Source: Acidobacteriota bacterium
Lineage (GTDB): Bacteria > Acidobacteriota > Thermoanaerobaculia > Multivoradales > Multivoraceae
Direction of reading: 5' to 3'
Assembly: GCA_026707325.1 (NCBI GenBank)
Contig: JAPOXA010000110.1
Span: 57,923-121,922, forward strand
DNA: 64,000 nucleotides
Shown: in pieces, positions 1-8,880 of the stretch
How the letters are laid out: the number at the start of each line of letters is the position of its first letter
Position numbering within the stretch: position 1 is the first letter of the stretch
Notes under the pieces: generated by a model
The model's input: only the letters and a program-made list of their open reading frames with translations
Told to the model about the DNA's origin: nothing
The model's database searches: none
Translations under genes and position numbers: made by a program

Positions 1-592
1 CGAGCCAATACTGGGCGCTGTCCGCGTCCTCACCGTCGGGAAAGGTCTCGAGATAGCGCTCGAAGCCGGTGGCGGCCTGTTCGTAGTCTCCGCTCAGGTA
101 GTGCTGGTAGGCGGCGTTGTACAGCGTCTTCGGCTCTACGGATTGGGCGGGACTCTGGCGGCTGGCCTCGAGCTGCTGGCTGAGAGTGGACAGGACCGTT
201 TCCTGGCGCTCAAGCTGGCTCCGGAGGAGGTCGAGCTCGTCGCTCACCTGCCCGATGCGCTCGAGCGACGCGTTGAGGGCCCGTCGCTGTTCCTGGGTTG
301 AGGTTTGCAGGGCTTCGACCTCGGCGAGGATCTGGCGGAGATCCTCTTTCAGGTCCGCCCTCGCGCTGACGTCGCTCTCAAGCAGTTCTTCCACGGCACG
401 AGCTACGACGGTCAGGTCGTCGCGGGTGGGCGTTTGAGACCGGAACGAAGCGACCTGCTGCTCAAGGGCGGCGAGTCCGGCCTCCAGTTCCGTCAACTGG
501 GTCGACGACGTGCAGGAAGGCAGCGTCACCAGGAGGACAGCCGCCAGCAGGAAAAGCCACCGGGATTCCCAGCCAACAGGACGGGGAATCAT
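1..592 (-). CDS. ybgF: Tol-Pal system protein YbgF/CpoB-like, 3' part cut by window edge
   Basis: Minus-strand reading from 592: MIPRPVGWESRWLFLLAAVLLVTLPSCTSS (lipoprotein signal), coiled coil, then TPR-like 'LYNAAYQHYLSGDYEQAATGFERYLETFPDGEDADSAQYWL'; next to pal/tolB. Confidence 0.85.
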   Translation of the reverse strand, partial: MIPRPVGWESRWLFLLAAVLLVTLPSCTSSTQLTELEAGLAALEQQVASFRSQTPTRDDLTVVARAVEELLESDVSARADLKEDLRQILAEVEALQTSTQEQRRALNASLERIGQVSDELDLLRSQLERQETVLSTLSQQLEASRQSPAQSVEPKTLYNAAYQHYLSGDYEQAATGFERYLETFPDGEDADSAQYWL

Positions 593-653
593 GTTGGTGC
601 AGCGGCCCGGCCCGGCCCGCGGCGAAGGACTCGCCAGAGCGCCGGGCCCCGAA

Positions 654-1232
654 TCACATGCGGTCGGTTACGCGGAAGTAGGCGCGCCGGTTCAGTTGCC
701 AGCAGTCTTCGTTCGACTCCTCGCACTGTGGCCGCTCCTCTCCGTAGCTGATCGTTTTCAGGCGGTTGCCGGAAATGCCGAGCGAGGTGAGGTAGTCGCG
801 AGCCGAGTTCGCTCTGCGGTCGCCAAGGGCCAGGTTGTAGTCGTTCGTGCCCCGTTCGTCGCAGTGACCTTCGATCGTGATGACGAAGTTCTCGCCGTCC
901 TGGCTCTTGAGGAAGTCGGCGTTCTTGCCGAGTTGGGACCTTGTCGCGTCGGTCAGGGTCGCCTTGTCGAATTCGAAGTAGACATCGCCCAGGAGGCCCT
1001 TCTCATGGACTTCCTGGTTCGCCTCCACGATGTCCTCGGACCATGGCGAAACGTAGGCGGGCTCGACCGGCGGTTCCGGTGGCGGCGGTACGGGTTCCGG
1101 CGGCGGCGGGTCGGCCGCGGGAGCCGGCGGTGGCGGCGGTGGCGGCGGTTCCGGTTCCGCCTTCTTGCAGGCCCCGATGGCCAGCAGGAGGAGAGCCGAC
1201 AGGAAGAGTGCAGAGAAGCTTCTGGCCAACAT
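654..1232 (-). CDS. pal: Peptidoglycan-associated lipoprotein (OmpA family)
   Basis: Lipobox 'AIGAC', proline-rich linker, OmpA motif 'FVITIEGHCDERGTNDYNLALGDRRANSARDYL'. Start chosen at MLARSF. Confidence 0.95.
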   Translation of the reverse strand: MLARSFSALFLSALLLLAIGACKKAEPEPPPPPPPPAPAADPPPPEPVPPPPEPPVEPAYVSPWSEDIVEANQEVHEKGLLGDVYFEFDKATLTDATRSQLGKNADFLKSQDGENFVITIEGHCDERGTNDYNLALGDRRANSARDYLTSLGISGNRLKTISYGEERPQCEESNEDCWQLNRRAYFRVTDRM

Positions 1233-1341
1233 GCGGGGACTACTCCCAAAGTCTGGAAACTTGGATCGTTTCGGTTGTACGGACACTACCAGAGCGCTGC
1301 TCGGGCGGCAACATCGGATTCTGCGGGGCATTCAACGCGCG

Positions 1342-2724
1342 TCAGTCGAAGTAGCCGGACCAGGAGGGCGAGTAGTTGTTGCCGCGCGTGGTCACCTGGC
1401 GCACGTAGCGGCCGTCTCCGCTCATGACGTAGATCTGGCGACCGCGGCCCCGCTGGCGCGACTCGAAGACGACCCACTCGCCGTTGGGAGAAAACGTCGG
1501 GTACTCGTGGCTGCCGGGCCCGGTCGTCAGCAGTTGATCGTGATCCGTGACCAGGTCGACGACCGCGATGTCGAAGCGGTCGCCGCGTTCGGTACGCCGG
1601 GCGTACACGAGCTTGCTGCCGTCCGGATGCCAGGAGGCCCCTTCGTTGTACCTGCCGTTGACGGTCACCCGGTCCAGATTGCCGCCGTCCATGTCCATCA
1701 CGTAGATCTGCGGGGTTCCGGAGCGGCTGGAGGTAAAGGCGATCCGGCTGCCGTCGGGTGAACACTCGGGGTTCGTGTCCTCGCCGCTCGAACGGGTGAT
1801 CTGCCGGGGCGTGCCGCCGTCGCGCTCGACGGAGAAGATCTCGGTGCTGCTCTTCCCGCTGCGCCGGACCGGGCGGGAGAAGAGGACCGTTTCGCCGTCC
1901 GAACAGACGCTGGGCGAGTACGCGGGCTGCTCCTCGAAGACGACCGCCGTCTTGCGGCCGGTCGTGAGGTCGGCCCAGTAGACGCCGGGACGCCCCTGGA
2001 AGTACGAGAGATAGGCCAGTCCGCTGCCGTCGACGGCCCAGACCGGCGAGAGACTCGTCGAGATGTGGCCGGTGATCCGGCGCTGGGCGTGACCGTCGTA
2101 GTCCATCAGGAAGATCTCCTTGCTCCCCTGGCCTTCGCGGTCCGAGACAAAGGCGATCGAGGTCATCGCGATGCCGCGACGACCGGTGAAGTAGAGGACG
2201 ACCTCGTCGGAGAGGGCGTGCGCGATACGCCGCGCCAGGTCGATGGCGCCGCTGAACCGCTTGCCGAGAATGAACTGGCCGTTCGCCAGGTCGTAGACGC
2301 GTCCCTCGAGGATCAGCTCCTCTCCGTTCAGCTTGAACTCCGTCAGGAGAGCGACCTCGTTGCCGTATGCCCGGTACTGTTCCAGGTCCCTGGCGCGGTC
2401 GCCGCTCAGGCGGACGGCCGAGAGGACTTCCGGGCCCTGAACATCGAACAGTTGGGTGAACGCCAGATCCTCGCGGAGGGTCTGCTCGAGTTCGCCCATC
2501 GCGTCGAGGAACTCCGGCCTTGCGCCGGGAGGGCGTCCGGCGCGCGGCAGCGCGAGATTCAGACGCACCGACGCGTCGGGTTCGAGCACGAGCTGGAGGT
2601 CGGACGGAAGTGCCGCTGGATCCGCGGTGGCTGCTTCCGGCCCGGTCTGCGCCAGCACGGGGGACGCGGCGAGGAGGCAGGGCGCAGTCGCCAGAACGAT
2701 CATGCGGAGGATAGGAACTCTCAT
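1342..2724 (-). CDS. tolB: Tol-Pal system beta-propeller protein TolB
   Basis: Repeated propeller motifs 'GSRIAFTSSRSGTPQIYVMDMDGGNLDRVT', signal peptide, tol-pal context. Confidence 0.95.
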   Translation of the reverse strand: MRVPILRMIVLATAPCLLAASPVLAQTGPEAATADPAALPSDLQLVLEPDASVRLNLALPRAGRPPGARPEFLDAMGELEQTLREDLAFTQLFDVQGPEVLSAVRLSGDRARDLEQYRAYGNEVALLTEFKLNGEELILEGRVYDLANGQFILGKRFSGAIDLARRIAHALSDEVVLYFTGRRGIAMTSIAFVSDREGQGSKEIFLMDYDGHAQRRITGHISTSLSPVWAVDGSGLAYLSYFQGRPGVYWADLTTGRKTAVVFEEQPAYSPSVCSDGETVLFSRPVRRSGKSSTEIFSVERDGGTPRQITRSSGEDTNPECSPDGSRIAFTSSRSGTPQIYVMDMDGGNLDRVTVNGRYNEGASWHPDGSKLVYARRTERGDRFDIAVVDLVTDHDQLLTTGPGSHEYPTFSPNGEWVVFESRQRGRGRQIYVMSGDGRYVRQVTTRGNNYSPSWSGYFD

Positions 2725-2741
2725 CGTCTGCTCCTCTGTCG

Positions 2742-3518
2742 TCATCGGATCGTCATCGTCACGCCCAGGCTGGGCTTCCGGAAGCTGACGGGAAGCGGCG
2801 GCACTGGCGACGCCAGCTCGATCGCCCGCAAACCGGCGTTGTCGAATCGCGTGACACCGGACGACCGGAGGAGGTCCAGGTCGCTGACGGTGCCGTCGGT
2901 CGCGATCCGGAAGAAGACGACGGCCTCCACCCCCTCGATCGGGGGCCTGGTCCAGCGGGCCTTGATGGCGGCCATCAGCCGGGACGTGTAGTAGGCGTAA
3001 GTGAAGTCCTCGCTGTCGTAGCCGATCACCGGCGCCTCGGCATCGTCGCTCCCAGCCAGCGAGTCGTCCACGGTGCGTGGGGGCTGAAACGGCCGCTCCA
3101 GCCGGGGACGCGGTTGGGGTTCCGGTTCGGGATCAGGCTCCGGAGGTGGCGGTTCCGGTTCGGGCTCTTCGGGAGCAAGGGTCGGAACGTCGGGTGGCGG
3201 CTCCTCGGGCTCCGGTTCCGGTTCGGGTTCGGGAACTGGCTCCGGTTCCGGTTCTTCCTGGGGCGGTGGCGGCGGAATGGGCTCCGGCCTGATCGTCGGC
3301 AGGCGCACGATCTCGAGCGGCTGCCGTACCAGTTCCGTCCGCTCTGCAAACAGCCCCGGTCCGAACAGGAGGCCACCGATCAGGGTGATGTGCAGGGTAA
3401 GGGACGCCGCCAGGCAAGGCCGGTTCAGACCCTGGCCGCGCCGTTCCCGGCCCGCGAGTGCGCGTTCGAGCGGAAGCGTGCGGTCGTCCTGGTTCTCCAA
3501 GAGGGTCTCGGTCCTCAA
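2742..3518 (-). CDS. tolA: TolA/TonB-like energy transducer with long Pro/Glu-rich periplasmic linker
   Basis: One N-terminal TM, EPEPEP/PPPP linker, TonB-like C-terminus 'GTVSDLDLLRSSGVTRFDNAGLRAIELASPVPPLPVSF'. Confidence 0.85.
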   Translation of the reverse strand: MRTETLLENQDDRTLPLERALAGRERRGQGLNRPCLAASLTLHITLIGGLLFGPGLFAERTELVRQPLEIVRLPTIRPEPIPPPPPQEEPEPEPVPEPEPEPEPEEPPPDVPTLAPEEPEPEPPPPEPDPEPEPQPRPRLERPFQPPRTVDDSLAGSDDAEAPVIGYDSEDFTYAYYTSRLMAAIKARWTRPPIEGVEAVVFFRIATDGTVSDLDLLRSSGVTRFDNAGLRAIELASPVPPLPVSFRKPSLGVTMTIR

Positions 3519-3934
3519 TCCGCTGGTTGTACGACGAGGGACACGCGATGGATGTCCGCACGCTCAAGAACGTCGAGCACGTCGATGATTCTTCCGTAGG
3601 GGACGTCCTCGTCTCCCTTGACGAACACCGCTTCGTAGTCGCGCAGCTCGAGCATCGGGAGCAGGCGGTCGACCAGCAGCGCCGTGGCCACCGGTTCGTC
3701 CTTGATGTAGACGAGATCGTTCCGGGCGATCGTGAGAATCATCGGATCCTCGTCCCGGATGGCCAGCGACGCGGGAGATTCCATCTCCGGCAGCGTCACT
3801 TCGACGCCCTGGTGGAGCATCGGCGTCGCGATCATGAAGATGATCAGCAGGACGAGCATGACGTCCACCAGGGGCGTGACATTGATGTCGGCGAGGACGG
3901 AATCGTCGCTGTCGGTGTCCTGGAAGAACGCCAT
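3515..3934 (-). CDS. tolR: Biopolymer transport protein TolR/ExbD
   Basis: 'ADINVTPLVDVMLVLLIIFMIATPMLHQGVEVTLPE' ExbD/TolR signature. Confidence 0.95.
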   Translation of the reverse strand: MAFFQDTDSDDSVLADINVTPLVDVMLVLLIIFMIATPMLHQGVEVTLPEMESPASLAIRDEDPMILTIARNDLVYIKDEPVATALLVDRLLPMLELRDYEAVFVKGDEDVPYGRIIDVLDVLERADIHRVSLVVQPAD

Positions 3935-3956
3935 GCTGCTGCCTCCGGACTCGGGC

Positions 3957-4649
3957 TCAGCCGAAGTTCCGTTCGGCCAGATTCAGGAACTCGAGCGTGA
4001 AGTCGTCCATTTCGGCGCGCAACTGCCGAAGCCTCGTGGCCAGGTAGTTGTAGCCGACCAGGGCGGGAATCGCGGCAACCAGGCCGGCGGCCGTGTTCAC
4101 CAGCGCCTCGGCGATGCCGGGCGCGACTGCGGTGATCGTGGCGGTGCCGGAAGTTCCAATGTCGTTGAAAGCGATCATGATTCCCCACACCGTGCCGAAC
4201 AGGCCGATGAACGGAGCCGCCGCGGCGGTCGTCGCCAGCCAGGACGTGTTGCGCGCGAGAACCCGGAGTTCGACGTTGGCAGCCCGCCGGAGAGTCCGTT
4301 CCAGGCCCATCAACGATTGCAGGCGCAGGCTCTCGTCGTCTCCGTGAGGCTCGCGCAACGCCTTGATCTGCGTGTCGATCTCCAGGTAGCCGGCCTGGAA
4401 CAGCCCGGCCAACGACGCAGCGCGGTGACCGGATGCGGCCTTGCCGATGTCGCTGAAGCGGGCGGCCTTGCGAAAGAGGCCCAGGAAGCTCCGATTCTGC
4501 CGGGCGGTGCGCCGGAAGAGCAGCAGACGCTGAAACAGCACGTACCAGGACGAAAGCGACATGAGCACCAGGATCCCGAGGACGATCTTCGCCACCGGAC
4601 CCGAGCGGAGAAAGAAGTGGATGACCGCGGAGTCGCCGGGGGCCATCAT
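3957..4649 (-). CDS. tolQ: TolQ/ExbB/MotA-type proton channel
   Basis: 'NTSWLATTAAAAPFIGLFGTVWGIMIAFNDIG...VAPGIAEALVNTAAGLVAAIPALVGYN'. Start chosen at MMAPGDS; the longer 635-aa ORF extension is not protein-like. Confidence 0.92.
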   Translation of the reverse strand: MMAPGDSAVIHFFLRSGPVAKIVLGILVLMSLSSWYVLFQRLLLFRRTARQNRSFLGLFRKAARFSDIGKAASGHRAASLAGLFQAGYLEIDTQIKALREPHGDDESLRLQSLMGLERTLRRAANVELRVLARNTSWLATTAAAAPFIGLFGTVWGIMIAFNDIGTSGTATITAVAPGIAEALVNTAAGLVAAIPALVGYNYLATRLRQLRAEMDDFTLEFLNLAERNFG

Positions 4650-4702
4650 CGTGGCGAGAGGTATGGCGAACGAAGGCACCGTCACGAAAAGGTACCAGAC
4701 AG

Positions 4703-4718
4703 ATAGACGGACGTCTAT
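4703..4718. promoter_or_regulatory. Operator-like palindrome upstream of the tol-pal operon
   Basis: ATAGACG-GA-CGTCTAT, perfect 7-2-7 inverted repeat in the tolQ/etfB divergent intergenic region. Confidence 0.5.
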
Positions 4719-4811
4719 AGCTTGGCTTACCCGGCGGACTGCCCGGTCGCCGGCTTCGGCGTCCGCGGATGCGGCGCTATGCTCGCCCGCCCGGCGGAAT
4801 GCCGCGACAAC

Positions 4812-5636
4812 ATGGGGCGGGAGGAACGTTTGAGGATCGGCGTCTGCATCAAACAGGTTCCGGACACGGATTCCCACCTGCGGATCGCGGACTCCGGACG
4901 AGGGATCGACGACAGCGATCTGAACTGGGTCATCTCCAGTTGTGACCTCTGCGCGCTGGAGGAAGCGCTCCTCCTGGCCGAAGCGGAGGCGTCGGGCGGC
5001 GAGGAACGACCCGAACTGGTCGTGTTCAGCCTCGGTCCGTCGCGGGTCGAGGAAGCGCTGAGGAAGGCCCTGGCGCTGGGCGCCGATCGCGCCGTTCACC
5101 TGGCCGGCGAGGCATTGCAGGGCGGCGACGCGCTCGCCGACGGATGCGCCCTGGCGTCGGCGCTGGCGAAAGAGCACTGCGACCTCGTGCTGACCGGTGC
5201 CCAGTCGGACGATCTCGGACAGGCGGCGACTCCGGCCGTGATCGCTGAAGTGCTGGGCTGTCCGTACGCCTGGCTGGTCATGGCGGTCGAACTGGACTCG
5301 CGGAGGGGCTCGCTGCGCATCGTGCGGGAGCTGGAGGGGGGCATGAACGAGGTTCTGAGGTTGGACCTGCCGGCCGTACTGGCGATTCAGGCCGGCATCA
5401 ACAAGCCGCGCTTCGCTTCCCTGCGGGGAACGCTTCAGGCCCGCAAGAAACCGCTCCGCCGCGAGGACTGCGCGGATGTGGATGTGGGCCTGGTGGGAAC
5501 CGCGGGCGCCGGGACCGAGACGGAAGCCGTCGCCTTGCCGCCGGCCGGCGCCGGCGGCGTGGTGATCGAGGGCGTGTCGGCCGAGGCGGCAGCGGGAGAG
5601 CTGATCGCACATCTCGAGCGGGAGGCGGTGCTCTGA
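4812..5636 (+). CDS. etfB: Electron transfer flavoprotein beta subunit
   Basis: 'IGVCIKQVPDTDS...DLNWVISSCDLCALEEALLL...LVLTGAQSDDLGQAATPAVIAEVLG...LPAVLAIQAGINKPRFASLRG'. Confidence 0.93.
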   Translation: MGREERLRIGVCIKQVPDTDSHLRIADSGRGIDDSDLNWVISSCDLCALEEALLLAEAEASGGEERPELVVFSLGPSRVEEALRKALALGADRAVHLAGEALQGGDALADGCALASALAKEHCDLVLTGAQSDDLGQAATPAVIAEVLGCPYAWLVMAVELDSRRGSLRIVRELEGGMNEVLRLDLPAVLAIQAGINKPRFASLRGTLQARKKPLRREDCADVDVGLVGTAGAGTETEAVALPPAGAGGVVIEGVSAEAAAGELIAHLEREAVL

Positions 5637-5638
5637 GC

Positions 5639-6562
5639 GTGGCGGCGCCCGTGGTATGGCTGGTCGAAGGCGCGGGCGGCGGACCGGGGACGCAGGAAGT
5701 GCGCGCTTGCGGACGGGCTCTCGGCGGCGACTCCCGGGTCGCCCTTCTGGAGGAAGAGCGTGTCGGTCCCTACTCGCCGGGGCTCTACGCCGAGGCGCTT
5801 CGTGTCCTGATCTCTCGGGAGAGCGGCGGCGAGCCGGCGGCGCCGACAGTGGTTCTCCTGCCACACACCTACCAGTCGGCCGAGTACGCGCCAGGGCTTG
5901 CGCTACGGCTCGGCGCCGCCTACATCGCCTCCGTCGGCTCGGCGATGGTCAACGATGGCGGCGGCCTCCGTTTCGGCCGGGCCATCCTCCAGGGCAGGCT
6001 CCGGGCCGAGGTTCGACCGAAGAGGCGCGTTGTGGTCGCCACGGTGCAGATCGGCGGGTTCGGCGGCGGCGAGCCGGTGGAGTCGCCGGAGCAGGTCTTC
6101 GAGGTCGGTCGGCCGGCCGACATCGAACGGCACCGGGAACGCGAGACTCTCGGCCGTGAAGCGGCGGGCGTGGGCGGCGTGGATCTGCCGGGCGCGGAGC
6201 GGATCGTCACCGCCGGCCGCGGCGTCGGCGGCCCGGACGAGGTCTCCGTCGCGGCCGACCTGGCCTCGGCGCTGGACGCCGAACTCGGAGCGAGCCGGCC
6301 CGTCGTCGACAACGGCTGGCTTCCCCGTGAACACCAGGTCGGATCGAGCGGCCACGTCGTCGCCCCCAACCTCTACGTTGCCCTCGGCGTATCCGGCTCG
6401 ATCCAGCATCTGATGGGCATGAGCGGCTCCCGCATCATCGTCGCCATCAACAAGGACCCCGAGGCCCCCATCTTCAGCGTCGCCCATTACGGAATCGTCG
6501 CCGACCTCCACGACGTCGCGCCTGCGTTGACGCGCCTGCTCAAGGCGGGCCGTTCGAGTTGA
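5639..6562 (+). CDS. etfA: Electron transfer flavoprotein alpha subunit (GTG start)
   Basis: FAD-binding C-terminus '[68 protein letters not shown]'. Confidence 0.93.
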   Translation: MAAPVVWLVEGAGGGPGTQEVRACGRALGGDSRVALLEEERVGPYSPGLYAEALRVLISRESGGEPAAPTVVLLPHTYQSAEYAPGLALRLGAAYIASVGSAMVNDGGGLRFGRAILQGRLRAEVRPKRRVVVATVQIGGFGGGEPVESPEQVFEVGRPADIERHRERETLGREAAGVGGVDLPGAERIVTAGRGVGGPDEVSVAADLASALDAELGASRPVVDNGWLPREHQVGSSGHVVAPNLYVALGVSGSIQHLMGMSGSRIIVAINKDPEAPIFSVAHYGIVADLHDVAPALTRLLKAGRSS

Positions 6563-6771
6563 ACACCCGTCAGCCGGGGGCCGGGGGGAGGGGGTTCCAG
6601 CGGACGCTCGCGCTTTCGGGGTAGAGGGAGAGCTGGCGCTCGCTTCGGTCGGCTGCGTTTCGCCAGGGCGGCGGTTTCGGTCACGGCTTGGGGAGTCACT
6701 TGCCTCCAGCCCGCTGGTACCCGTCCCCCCGGCCCCGGCTGGCTGGACGTCGTCGGACGGCGCGCCGGCCG

Positions 6772-7608
6772 TCAGGCTGGCTCCGCTACCAGCAGCCGGC
6801 GTAGCTCGAACAGGGCAAGAGAGGCGGCGACGGTGGCGTTCAGGGATTCGACGGCGGGAGTGGTGGAGATGCAGAGGAGGAGGTCGGCGCGGGTGAGGAG
6901 CGGGGGTGAGAGACCTCTGCTCTCGCTGCCGACGGCCAGGACGATCGAGTCGGTGGGGGAGAGCGGCACGGGTTCGCCGTCGCTGGAGAACAGGGGGACG
7001 GAGGGCGGCGACTCCGGGTCAAGGGAGTGGGGCGTCAGGGCCAGACAGCGGGCACCCGCAGGGAGTTGGTCGACTCCGACGTCGGTCCATAGCTGAAGCC
7101 GAAGGAGGCTTCCGGCGGAGGCTCGGAGAGCACGAGGATGGCCGGGTCGGGCGGTGCCCGGGGAGAGAAGCAGGGACGCGGCGCCGGCGGCTTCGGCGGA
7201 TCGGGTCATCGCGCCGAGGTTGCCCGGGTCCTGGACGCCGTCGACGTAGAGATGAAGGCCGGGATCAAGCACGGGGGCTGTGACTTGGGCCGTCTTCCAG
7301 GTACGAGGCGGTTCGGCGATGGCGACGATTCCCTGAGGGGCGTCCGCGTCGGCCTGCTCGCGGAGACGCCGGGGATCGATGGCGGTGGCGGGGAGACCGG
7401 ACTCGTGCTCGATGTGATCCACGAGTTCGGCGTGGCGGGTCTGGAAGTCGGGCGTTACCAGAAGGTGACGCAAGGCGAGACCGGTCTCGGCGGCGGCCGT
7501 TGCCAGGTGGGGTCCCTCGAGCAGGAGGAGGTCCGTGTTCCTGCGGCCGTGGCTGCTGCGCAGTCGACGGATCGTTCTGACCTGCGGGTTGCTCCGGCTG
7601 TGGATCAT
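6772..7608 (-). CDS. SpoU/TrmH-family RNA 2'-O-methyltransferase (RlmB/TsnR-like)
   Basis: '[36 protein letters not shown]...[25 protein letters not shown]' SpoU motifs 1-3. Start chosen at MIHSRSN. Confidence 0.88.
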   Translation of the reverse strand: MIHSRSNPQVRTIRRLRSSHGRRNTDLLLLEGPHLATAAAETGLALRHLLVTPDFQTRHAELVDHIEHESGLPATAIDPRRLREQADADAPQGIVAIAEPPRTWKTAQVTAPVLDPGLHLYVDGVQDPGNLGAMTRSAEAAGAASLLLSPGTARPGHPRALRASAGSLLRLQLWTDVGVDQLPAGARCLALTPHSLDPESPPSVPLFSSDGEPVPLSPTDSIVLAVGSESRGLSPPLLTRADLLLCISTTPAVESLNATVAASLALFELRRLLVAEPA

Positions 7609-7696
7609 GGCGCTGGTGATGTTATGGATCGCCGACGGCGGGCGGGGAACTCCCTGGACGTGGATCTTGCCCAGGAACTTGCTAGTGTCGCGGCCC

Positions 7697-8878
7697 ATGT
7701 CGAGCCCTGCGAGCGGAATGCGCCGGTTGTTCACTTCCGAGTCGGTTACCGAGGGACATCCCGACAAGGTCGCCGACCAGATCTCGGACGCCGTCCTCGA
7801 TGCCGCGCTGAGCCGCGATCCGAGAGCCCGGGTGGCGTGTGAGACGCTGGTCAGCACCGACCTGGTGGTGCTCGCGGGCGAGATCACGCTTCGTTCCGGC
7901 GACGACGAGATCGACTACGAGGTCGTGGCGCGAAAGACGATCCGCGACATCGGCTACGGCGACATCGGGGCCGGCTTCGGCGCCGGCGACTGTGAAGTGC
8001 AGGTTCGGCTCGACGAGCAATCCGCGGATATCGCCCTCGGCGTCGACAAGGGCGGCGCCGGTGACCAGGGAATGATGTTCGGCTACGCCTGCCGGGAGAC
8101 CGAGGAGTACATGCCGTTGCCGATCGAACTGGCGCATCGCCTGACCCGGCGGCTTGCCGAACTGCGCCGTTCGGGTGACTTCGATTGGCTGCGTCCGGAC
8201 GGCAAGTCCCAGGTCACCGTCGAGTACGGGGAGGATGGGAGAGCCCGGCGGATCGACACGGTCGTCGTTTCCACTCAGCACGCGGCCGGCATCGCGCACG
8301 CCGAGATCGAGCGGGTCGTAGGCGAGCATGTGGTGCGGGCCTCGCTACCCGGCGATCTGTATCGCGAAGACGGCGCGCAGAAGACGAAGCTCCACGTCAA
8401 TCCCACCGGCAACTTCGTGACCGGCGGTCCGCAGGGGGACTGCGGACTGACGGGACGGAAGATCATCGTCGATACCTACGGCGGCGTCGGCCACCACGGC
8501 GGCGGCGCGTTCTCCGGCAAGGATCCGACCAAGGTGGACCGCTCCGCCAGCTACATGGCCCGTTACGTGGCGAAGAACCTCGTAGCGGCGGGGATGGCCG
8601 ATCGACTGGAGGTGCAACTGGCGTACGCCATCGGTGTCGCAAAGCCCGTTTCGGTCCATGTGGCTTCCTTCGGTACCGCCCGGGAGGGGCTCACCGACCG
8701 TCTCCTCGAGGAGATCGTCGTGAGTGAGTTCGCCCTCGAGCCGCTCGCGATCATCGACGGGCTGAGTCTGCGTCAGCCGCGCTACCTCCAGACCGCGGCC
8801 TATGGCCACTTCGGTCGGTCCGAGTTCCCCTGGGAGCGGGTCGACCGGGTCCCCACGCTTCGCCGCGCGGTCGCCTGA
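7697..8878 (+). CDS. metK: S-adenosylmethionine synthetase
   Basis: '[30 protein letters not shown]', '[12 protein letters not shown]', '[27 protein letters not shown]'. Start 7697 or 7718. Confidence 0.96.
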   Translation: MSSPASGMRRLFTSESVTEGHPDKVADQISDAVLDAALSRDPRARVACETLVSTDLVVLAGEITLRSGDDEIDYEVVARKTIRDIGYGDIGAGFGAGDCEVQVRLDEQSADIALGVDKGGAGDQGMMFGYACRETEEYMPLPIELAHRLTRRLAELRRSGDFDWLRPDGKSQVTVEYGEDGRARRIDTVVVSTQHAAGIAHAEIERVVGEHVVRASLPGDLYREDGAQKTKLHVNPTGNFVTGGPQGDCGLTGRKIIVDTYGGVGHHGGGAFSGKDPTKVDRSASYMARYVAKNLVAAGMADRLEVQLAYAIGVAKPVSVHVASFGTAREGLTDRLLEEIVVSEFALEPLAIIDGLSLRQPRYLQTAAYGHFGRSEFPWERVDRVPTLRRAVA

Positions 8879-8880
8879 CC

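Noticed and set aside
4650-5864. N-terminal extension of the TolQ ORF to 5864
   Set aside because: It runs antisense through etfB with Arg/Pro-rich low-quality sequence; the true start is MMAPGDS at 4649.
7608-7697. Possible SAM riboswitch upstream of metK
   Set aside because: The intergenic region is short, and I could not identify a conserved SAM riboswitch core.
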